A stretch of DNA of 51,175 nucleotides from an uncultured Bdellovibrionales bacterium (GTDB lineage Bacteria; Bdellovibrionota; Bdellovibrionia; Bdellovibrionales; UBA1609), in the NCBI GenBank assembly GCA_938002015.1, contig CALLAU010000033.1, forward strand, positions 1 through 51,175, read 5' to 3'. The notes under the pieces were generated by a model that worked only from the letters and a program-made list of their open reading frames with translations, did not search any database and was not told the DNA's origin. Positions 45,446-51,175 of the stretch are shown piece by piece. The stretch's first letter is position 1. Every line of letters begins with the position of its first letter. Both the position numbers and the translations under genes were made by a program.

Positions 45446-46474
45446 CTAATCGATCCAGTCTATTAAAGCAAACCCGCCACCAGGCTCTTTAAAATTTGTC
45501 ACCTGCCCCTTATAAACTCTACATACTATCTTATGCACTCTAGTTTTTGAGAAAAATGCTCTAATGTCATACTTCCATTCAATGCCTTCTTCTTTAACTT
45601 TACCTGGTAAATGAATTTCTTGAGCCATATAGTTTCCAATTTCAAGAATATCTTGAAATTTTTTCTTACTTACTGATTTTCCAGCGTAAACTCCTTTAGA
45701 ACCATATGACTCTAAGGGTTTAAAAAAGAATGATTTCTTATTGGCCCAGAGCTCTTCCTGGTTTTCTTTAGTAAGTAAATAGTTTTTTAAGAAAAGATCT
45801 GAATCTATTTTTAAATCTAGAAGTACTTTTTTTGATGCAAGCATTTCATAGGCTTCTGGGTGCGCAGAGAGTATCAGCTTTCCTTCTTGCCAGTATTTCT
45901 TTAAGTTTTTATTATCATCTAAATAAAAATCACAATCCCTATTATAACAAAAAACTTTGCCTTTACTCTCTTCAATGATTGTTGAAAGCTCTTTTGTTTT
46001 TATAATCTCTGCTTCAATACCATTTCTTTTAAAAAAGTCTTGATACATAAAAAACTCAACCTTCATTTTTTCTAAATCAGGGTCTTCATCATTTATATAA
46101 ACTTTCTTAGGTTTTTCCCCAAAGCTTTCCACAAAAGCATTTAAAATATCTTCCTCATATTTTAAAGCTAGTGCTTCTTCTTCTAAAATGTTTGTAATTA
46201 AAAAGCCTGAGGCATTCGTATTGACCTCTATTAGTTTTAATTTTGAGTCTGAGTAATGAAAATCATAACAATTTAATACTGAATCATTTCTTGATTTATT
46301 TGATAAAAATTTAGGCGTAACATCTTTGGTAAAATCTAGAATTTGATCTCTGACCTGAATAGGCAAAGACACCTTAAAATCACAAAGCGCATTCTCATAA
46401 TCAGTAAAAGTAAATTGCTTCATTTGAGGATAAATGCTTGATTCTTGAACTTTTTTTAAAATCCTTTGTGACAT
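45446..46474 (-). CDS. ATP-grasp-like protein, unknown function
   Basis: The 342-residue protein is soluble with no signal peptide. [14 protein letters not shown] near residue 80 and [18 protein letters not shown] near residues 249-266 resemble parts of ATP-grasp ligases, where the latter would be the lysine and glycine-rich loop. WKYDIRAFF follows, as in substrate-binding ATP-grasp enzymes. The reaction cannot be assigned; a peptide- or amine-ligating activity is possible. It is upstream of kdsA, divergent from the exonuclease III gene. Confidence 0.6.
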   Translation of the reverse strand: MSQRILKKVQESSIYPQMKQFTFTDYENALCDFKVSLPIQVRDQILDFTKDVTPKFLSNKSRNDSVLNCYDFHYSDSKLKLIEVNTNASGFLITNILEEEALALKYEEDILNAFVESFGEKPKKVYINDEDPDLEKMKVEFFMYQDFFKRNGIEAEIIKTKELSTIIEESKGKVFCYNRDCDFYLDDNKNLKKYWQEGKLILSAHPEAYEMLASKKVLLDLKIDSDLFLKNYLLTKENQEELWANKKSFFFKPLESYGSKGVYAGKSVSKKKFQDILEIGNYMAQEIHLPGKVKEEGIEWKYDIRAFFSKTRVHKIVCRVYKGQVTNFKEPGGGFALIDWID

Positions 46475-46503
46475 ATCTGATTTCTACATGTTATTTAGGT
46501 TTT

Positions 46504-47277
46504 ATGAAACTAATATCTTGGAATGTAAATGGAATAAGAGCTTGCTATAAACACGGCCTAAAAGACTTCGTAAAGAAGCAAAAACCAGATATTTTGTGTA
46601 TTCAAGAAACTAAGGCCCACCCAGAACAACTTTCTGCTGAAAAATTAGAAGATGTCTTTAACCACAGGTACTGGTCTTCAGCTGAAACCAAGAAAGGGTA
46701 TTCTGGCACATGTACGTTCTTAAAAGAAGAAGAACCTCTTTTTGTTGAACACGGGATTCATATTAAGGAGTTTGACCAAGAGGGAAGATTTGTCGTTACA
46801 AGACACCCAGAATTTCTCCTTTATAATGTGTATTTCCCAAATGGCGCCATGAATGAAACTCGTCATGACTTTAAACAGGATTTTTTAAAGCGCTTCACCG
46901 CTCATCTAAAAGAGCAAATTGATGCTGGAGAAGAAGTTATTGTAGTTGGAGATTACAATGTAGCTCACCTAGAATATGATGTTCATGACCCAAAAAGGCT
47001 AAAGAATACGAGTGGGTTTTTACCTGAAGAAAGAGAGTGGTTCTCTTCTTTTCTTGAGATCGGGTTTGTAGATCTTTTTAGACATTTTTATCCAGAGGAG
47101 AAAGATAAATACACCTGGTGGTCGTACCGTCAAAACGCTCGTCCTGGAAACAGAGGCTGGAGAATTGACTATATTTGTGTAACAGAAGGCCTTCTGCCTT
47201 TGGTAAAAAAGATGGGACACCTTGATCAACAAAAAGGATCTGATCACTGCCCTACGTATGTTGAATTAGATCTTTAA
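46504..47277 (+). CDS. xth: Exodeoxyribonuclease III / AP endonuclease
   Basis: The ATG at 46504 opens the conserved start MKLISWNVNGIRACYKHG; upstream in-frame codons lie in the divergent gene. The 257-residue protein contains all the motifs of the ExoIII family: CIQETK for metal binding, VVGDYNVAH, GNRGWRIDYICVT and KGSDHCPTYVEL with the catalytic Asp-His. It cuts DNA at abasic sites in base excision repair. Only a weak AGG precedes the start. Confidence 0.96.
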   Translation: MKLISWNVNGIRACYKHGLKDFVKKQKPDILCIQETKAHPEQLSAEKLEDVFNHRYWSSAETKKGYSGTCTFLKEEEPLFVEHGIHIKEFDQEGRFVVTRHPEFLLYNVYFPNGAMNETRHDFKQDFLKRFTAHLKEQIDAGEEVIVVGDYNVAHLEYDVHDPKRLKNTSGFLPEEREWFSSFLEIGFVDLFRHFYPEEKDKYTWWSYRQNARPGNRGWRIDYICVTEGLLPLVKKMGHLDQQKGSDHCPTYVELDL

Positions 47278-47298
47278 AGAATAGACTTCAGGCCTAAA

Positions 47299-47670
47299 CT
47301 ATAAAACTGGTAAATAATGCGATAAAATAATTAAGCCAGTTATTAAAAATAAAAAAACTGAGAGTATAAAAGTCCAAGTTTGAAGTAAGTCTGGACTTTT
47401 AAGTGTTTTTTTATTCAACGAATTATAAAAATACCAAGTCAAAAGAGCTATTGCTATAAAGGCAAATAGATTCACACTTAAAAAATGATCACTTAACTCG
47501 TGCGACATTTTGATTACAAAAATCGTTAGTAGAGGAATTTCTTGGCCTGTCGCCACAAAAAGTTTTTCAAAATACGGAGTAATCTTTGTAAGAATGAAGA
47601 TTGGAATATAAACCGCTGCTATTAATAAAGCCGTAAGTATCAGTAATTTTTGGCGAGCCGACTGTATCAT
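47299..47670 (-). CDS. Small integral membrane protein
   Basis: The 123-residue protein has three hydrophobic segments that could span the membrane: about residues 9-30 (LLILTALLIAAVYIPIFIL), 66-83 (LFAFIAIALLTWYF) and 97-120. The loop between the first two is amphipathic. The pattern of PYFEKLFVATGQEIPLLT followed by two helices is faintly like type II secretion F-protein (PulF) halves, but it is too short to assign. It converges on xth with about 20 nt between. Confidence 0.6.
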   Translation of the reverse strand: MIQSARQKLLILTALLIAAVYIPIFILTKITPYFEKLFVATGQEIPLLTIFVIKMSHELSDHFLSVNLFAFIAIALLTWYFYNSLNKKTLKSPDLLQTWTFILSVFLFLITGLIILSHYLPVL

Positions 47671-47776
47671 GATTTCAATTCTCTCAAAATCACCCCTTCT
47701 TGTAAACTCTCACGCCTATAAAAAAAAGAGTACATGTTTTATATATTTAATTACCAGTAGTAATGAGACTTAAGGG

Positions 47777-49033
47777 ATGATTTCATCATCTTATCTTGAA
47801 ATTTATTATAAGAAAGTTAAGTCTATAACTATGTCTCTACATTCATTAATTAGTAAGTTAAATGAGGAAATAGCAAGTGCTGATCTTTATCAAAAATTTT
47901 GGAAAAACGATTTAACAAATTTTAAAATTCCTAAGGTCAGTGAAAGTGAAAGAAAGTGGATCTTAAACTTTATAAATAAAGATTCAGTTTTTCAAATATA
48001 TAGTGATGAAGAAAAAAAGAAGTGCCTTGATCTTACCTTTAAAATAGAAGCCTCTATCCCTATCATCTCTGATATAGGAAAAGCCATGCCTGCTTATCAT
48101 AGGCTTTATACTTCTTTTGAGATAGCAAAAACACTGTTAAGGAGGTCTCAAACCGTTTTAGATATCATAAGCTCCATTGTTATTTATTCTGGAGGCAGTA
48201 AGCTTAGAAAGGATTATGAAGAAGGTGGTTTAATGATAGCTCAAGGTTATAACTATCACCATGCAAGGTTTTCAGCTCTAGTTCAAAGCTTAACAGCTAT
48301 TGATAGTTTTGCTTTTGCAAGAGAAGAAATCGTTGGCAAAAGTTTTCATAAACTTTTAAAAGATTTTAAGCACTGGCAAAGATATTTTAAATTAGTATCA
48401 GAAGATGAAGGCAAAAAGAGTCAGTTCCTTAGTTTTTTAAAAAAATCTAAGGATACTTTTAAAACTGACTTTGAACCAAATTTTACACGCTTTGCAAATA
48501 AAAGCGAGAACCCAGAAACTAAGGCTCTTTTATTAAGCTTTAATTCTAGCCTCCAAGACAATCTATCTAGCTTTATTAAGCAAGAGGATCTGCTCTCCAT
48601 GGAAAATGAAGTAAGTTTGCACTTAGCTTGGTTTTCTCATCTTACATACCTGACAACACCACAAAGCAATCTCATAGTGCACGAACTTGCTCACGCCATT
48701 GACTTTGAATATGCTGGAATGGATGGAGTCCCTTCAACTGATATTGTTGAAAACTCAAGTATTACTAAAGACTGGACTCAGTTTTTTGAAGAAGCTTTAA
48801 GTGGAGCTTATCCTTTTTTAAACCCTTACGCACTTACAAACTCTTATGAGTTTTTTGCATGTATTTCAGAACATTTTTTTAGAGATCCCAAGACTATTCA
48901 ATCTAAAGCCCCAAAACTCTTTAAAGCTTTAGAAGATGTTTATGGTGAAAGTCATATGTGTGTTGTTAAAAAGTGGTCTGGCTGGAAGCTCTTTAAAACG
49001 ATTAGCTTCTCAAAGTTAAATGCGTCTTTTTAA
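47777..49033 (+). CDS. MtfA-like (M90-type) zinc peptidase
   Basis: The 418-residue protein has the MtfA signature: NLIVHELAHAIDFEYAGMDG with HELAH at 302-306, then YALTNSYEFFACISEHFF where Glu365 is the likely third zinc ligand. In E. coli MtfA binds the repressor Mlc and acts as an aminopeptidase. This protein is much longer than MtfA (about 265), with a helical N-terminal part. No signal peptide is seen. The ribosome binding site TAAGGG touches the ATG at 47777, so ATG 47831 in frame is a possible start. It is followed by a small membrane-anchored protein. Confidence 0.82.
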   Translation: MISSSYLEIYYKKVKSITMSLHSLISKLNEEIASADLYQKFWKNDLTNFKIPKVSESERKWILNFINKDSVFQIYSDEEKKKCLDLTFKIEASIPIISDIGKAMPAYHRLYTSFEIAKTLLRRSQTVLDIISSIVIYSGGSKLRKDYEEGGLMIAQGYNYHHARFSALVQSLTAIDSFAFAREEIVGKSFHKLLKDFKHWQRYFKLVSEDEGKKSQFLSFLKKSKDTFKTDFEPNFTRFANKSENPETKALLLSFNSSLQDNLSSFIKQEDLLSMENEVSLHLAWFSHLTYLTTPQSNLIVHELAHAIDFEYAGMDGVPSTDIVENSSITKDWTQFFEEALSGAYPFLNPYALTNSYEFFACISEHFFRDPKTIQSKAPKLFKALEDVYGESHMCVVKKWSGWKLFKTISFSKLNASF

Positions 49034-49045
49034 AGGAGTCTTTAA

Positions 49046-49423
49046 ATGAACAAGAAAATATTTTTGGCATTATTTTTATTAGGCGCAGGTTTTATGTTTA
49101 GTAAGTTTTTTAAGAAAAAAATTGAAATACGTATTATCGAAGGAAACCTCGTAGTGCCAGTTATTGACCTTAATAACGAAGACGGTGGCCATAACTCCAC
49201 TTATAACATGATTTTCTGGATAACCGATGAAAATGGCAAAATAACTTATCGTGGTCGCATGAAAAAGGATTTACTAGCTCCACTTCTAAGAGAGAATAAA
49301 CAACCTGTTGATCCAGACAAATTATTTAAAATAAAAATCAAAGCCAGTGTAAGAGGCCGTGAAATAGAAAATGTACACGAAATACTTAGCTCAAAAGCTG
49401 GGTGGATTCGTACACCGAAGTAA
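49046..49423 (+). CDS. Small membrane-anchored protein, unknown family
   Basis: The 125-residue protein begins with a hydrophobic segment (residues 5-21, IFLALFLLGAGFMFSKF) flanked by lysines, an N-terminal anchor with the remainder probably outside. The soluble part is beta-rich (IEIRIIEGNLVVPVIDL). No family is recognised. AAAGGAG lies 8 nt before the ATG, 12 nt after the preceding stop, so it is in an operon with the MtfA-like peptidase. Confidence 0.7.
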   Translation: MNKKIFLALFLLGAGFMFSKFFKKKIEIRIIEGNLVVPVIDLNNEDGGHNSTYNMIFWITDENGKITYRGRMKKDLLAPLLRENKQPVDPDKLFKIKIKASVRGREIENVHEILSSKAGWIRTPK

Positions 49424-49452
49424 CTTTCCTTGATAGCCTCATGCTCTATTTA

Positions 49453-50400
49453 TTAAAGTTGCAGGTAAAAGAAAGTGCAATAAGCCATAAGAAGAGCTCC
49501 TCCCCAGGCTAACTGTAAAGACCTTTTTGAAAGAACCAAAACCGGTAAAAGCATTAAAGCCACTCCAAAAAGATAAAAAGAGTCTCTAGTAGCCATTTCT
49601 TGAGAGACTTTAAATGGAAAAAGGGATGAGGAGAGACCAAGTACTAAAAAGATATTTAAGGCATTTGAACCCATGATATTAGCAAAAGCTAAATCAGTTT
49701 CTTTCTTTAAGCCTGCAACAACAGTAGTTACAAGCTCTGGAAGGCCTGTTCCAGCTGCTATAATAATCGCTCCAGCAAACGCCTTAGGTATTCCAAAATA
49801 GTCTACAAGGCCTAATGAACCTTGGATCCCAAGGTTTGCTCCCACTGCTAGAAACAAAGCTCCAAAAACAATAAAAGCAACAGCTTTTAAAACAATTTTA
49901 ATAGACTCTTTACTTTCTTCTAAAATCTCTGCATCAGGTTCTTCAACCACTCCACTTGTAATCATAGAGTATAAGAAAAAAGGAAGTGGAGTTAAGAACA
50001 AGACTCCTTCAACAATTGAGAAAGCCCCGTCTCTAATAAAAACCCACAGCATTGCTGCAGGGAGTAAAACCCAGATTAAATTTGTGACTGATTTTTCAGC
50101 TTTTGAAAGATGGAAAGGAAAAAACAAGCAAGCACCCATCACTAAGGTCGAGTTAAAAATATTTGAACCCATCACATTTCCCGCTGCAAGCACTCCTTCT
50201 CCAAGATATGCAGACATAAGGCTAGCAAAAAGCTCTGGAGCTGAAGTTCCAAGGCCTACAAAGACCGCTCCAACAAAGGCTTTTGGGAGGTTAAATTTTT
50301 CTGAAAGTATGACAGCCCCTTTAATCAGAATATCAGCGGCTACAATCATTGACACAAAACTTGCTATTAATTTTAAAAAATCGATCAAAAATACACTCAT
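49453..50400 (-). CDS. CaCA-family Na+(K+)/Ca2+ exchanger-type cation antiporter (YrbG-like)
   Basis: The 315-residue protein has about ten transmembrane segments in two homologous halves. Each half has the alpha-repeat motif: GLGTSAPELFASLMSAY at 49-65 with GNVMGSNIFN at 74-83, and AAGTGLPELVTTV with NIMGSNALN near residues 220-255. The glutamates in these motifs bind calcium and sodium. A polar loop of acidic residues (EEPDAEILEESKES) joins the halves. It should sit in the inner membrane and export Ca2+ or a related cation. Confidence 0.92.
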   Translation of the reverse strand: MSVFLIDFLKLIASFVSMIVAADILIKGAVILSEKFNLPKAFVGAVFVGLGTSAPELFASLMSAYLGEGVLAAGNVMGSNIFNSTLVMGACLFFPFHLSKAEKSVTNLIWVLLPAAMLWVFIRDGAFSIVEGVLFLTPLPFFLYSMITSGVVEEPDAEILEESKESIKIVLKAVAFIVFGALFLAVGANLGIQGSLGLVDYFGIPKAFAGAIIIAAGTGLPELVTTVVAGLKKETDLAFANIMGSNALNIFLVLGLSSSLFPFKVSQEMATRDSFYLFGVALMLLPVLVLSKRSLQLAWGGALLMAYCTFFYLQL

Positions 50401-50644
50401 AATTTAGTGATAATCTTACCTTAAAGACCAGTATTTGAGTCACTCTTTTAGGCTTAAATTGGACCTAAATGCTTAGAATTACGCCTTTATTAGAAGGTTT
50501 TATATTAGAGATCAAAAGGTTTTGAAGGCTTTACACGGTTTTAGGTTGCTTTTAAACAACAATCTGTGAGAAATTGATCGAGTCCCAATTTGGCACCAAG
50601 GACGGGTCAAAGAGGGAAGCCGGAAAGGCAGATCAGACAAGGAT

Positions 50645-50695
50645 TTGAGAGCTTTTAGAAAAACCGGATGCTAAGAAAATAAGCTCAAGGGGGAT
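50645..50695 (+). promoter_or_regulatory. Structured leader with stem-loop next to the ribosome binding site of the DksA-like gene
   Basis: TTGAGAGCTT (50645-50654) can pair with AAGCTCAA (50681-50688) with a GA bulge, and inside it TTAG (50655-50658) pairs with CTAA (50671-50674). AAGGGGG, the ribosome binding site (50687-50693), begins within the last bases of the stem. Upstream, GCCGGAAAGGC (50619-50629) can make a short hairpin, and the stretch 50575-50640 is unusually GC-rich for this genome. No riboswitch class was recognised. The rest of the 299-nt gap 50401-50644 holds no gene. Confidence 0.4.
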
Positions 50696-50699
50696 AAGC

Positions 50700-51074
50700 A
50701 TGAGTGAACTAGATAAGAACTTACTTACCGAATGTAGAACACTTTTAATAGACGCTAAACAAGACATCCTAAATAGAGTGCAGAGCACAAAAGAGAACCT
50801 AAACGTTGCTGTTGAAAAAGGCGGCGATGAAGGTGATCAAACTGTACGCGCTTTAGCTGAATCAGAAATTTTAAGCATGCACGATAGGTTAAGAAAGCAA
50901 CTTCTTGAAATTGAGTATGCTCTAGCAAGAATTGAAAACGGTGGATTCGGAATTTGCGAAGAAACTGAAGAAGAAATAGAAGCGGAAAGACTTAAAGCCA
51001 TTCCGTGGACAAGATTGAGCATCGAAGGTGCTGAAATCAGAGAAAGCCTTAGGAAGAGGTTTGCACGAGGATAA
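50700..51074 (+). CDS. TraR/DksA-family protein with degenerate zinc finger
   Basis: The 124-residue protein has the DksA-type coiled coil (LRKQLLEIEYALARIENGGFG) and a C-terminal segment in the position of the zinc finger. DksA and TraR proteins enter the secondary channel of RNA polymerase and change transcription, often with ppGpp. The usual C-x2-C...C-x2-C is reduced to a single cysteine here (GICEETEEEI, then TRLSIEGAEI in place of the second pair). Zinc binding is therefore unlikely and the finger must be held by other contacts. AAGGGGG precedes the ATG. It is close to the right edge. Confidence 0.88.
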   Translation: MSELDKNLLTECRTLLIDAKQDILNRVQSTKENLNVAVEKGGDEGDQTVRALAESEILSMHDRLRKQLLEIEYALARIENGGFGICEETEEEIEAERLKAIPWTRLSIEGAEIRESLRKRFARG

Positions 51075-51127
51075 TATCCTTTATCTAGGGATTCTCCCCT
51101 GGATATAAAAGAAAAGAAAGAGACTAA

Positions 51128-51162
51128 GCCAGGTGAGGTCTTAAGGATGAGACCTCACTGGC
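51128..51162. terminator. Strong stem-loop downstream of the DksA-like gene
   Basis: GCCAGGTGAGGTCT (51128-51141) and AGACCTCACTGGC (51150-51162) form a 13-bp stem with one bulged base and an 8-nt loop. No T-run follows on the plus strand; on the minus strand the sequence downstream of the hairpin is T-rich (to about 51107). It may be a terminator for a gene beyond the right edge, or part of a structured RNA. A weaker hairpin (51080-51103) directly follows the DksA-like stop. Confidence 0.4.
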
Positions 51163-51175
51163 AGAAAAGTCGAAA

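Noticed and set aside
50575..50640. Similarity of the leader to SRP RNA or to a c-di-GMP (GEMM) riboswitch.
   Set aside because: The GGTCAGG..GGAAG..AGCAGC core of SRP RNA and the conserved GEMM core are absent; only short purine-rich stretches are shared.

Overview
The window is AT-rich and densely coded, with short intergenic gaps, many TTG/GTG starts and a very high share of exported proteins. The gene content points to the Bdellovibrio-and-like predatory bacteria, most probably a marine Bacteriovorax/Halobacteriovorax-type member of Bdellovibrionota. Supporting signs are a stand-alone MglA-type GTPase, a TIGR02147-type regulator, many secreted proteins of unknown family, several exported proteases and an exported L,D-transpeptidase. 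This placement is an inference from gene content; no rRNA is present in the window.

Left part (1-16 kb) is an accessory region of exported proteins. A 1561-residue protein with a signal peptide, three AAA+ ATPase modules and an FtsH/M41-like C-terminus (1328-6013) sits 2 nt upstream of an exported nucleotidyltransferase-like gene that runs off the left edge and ends in a possible ADP-ribosyltransferase-like region. A second nucleotidyltransferase-like paralog (6497-7528) is divergent from the giant, and an exported ankyrin protein converges on it. Next come a beta-barrel protein and a 1560-residue lipoprotein in overlapping genes, a GNAT acetyltransferase, and a small secreted protein.

The middle (18.8-24.1 kb) is a housekeeping operon: 4.5S/SRP RNA, dnaX, ybaB, recR, mglA, nadA, an unknown gene and a thioredoxin-like ferredoxin. 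A TIGR02147-type regulator with two palindromes at its start follows, in line with a metzincin protease and a secreted protein. Then come ppk-ppx (minus strand) and a divergent hppD-hmgA-ribD operon. With phhA (38.8 kb) this gives phenylalanine -> tyrosine -> (transamination elsewhere) -> hydroxyphenylpyruvate -> homogentisate -> maleylacetoacetate.

The right part holds an exported operon (YkuD_2-type L,D-transpeptidase lipoprotein, a small secreted protein, and a secreted protein with a degenerate GGDEF-like segment), a SpoU-type RNA methyltransferase with phhA, a divergent SelO-like protein, an exported subtilase, kdsA with an ATP-grasp-like gene, exonuclease III, an MtfA-like peptidase, a CaCA cation exchanger, and a TraR/DksA-like protein that has lost three of four zinc cysteines and lies behind a structured leader. 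No tRNA, rRNA, CRISPR array, insertion sequence or phage gene was seen.
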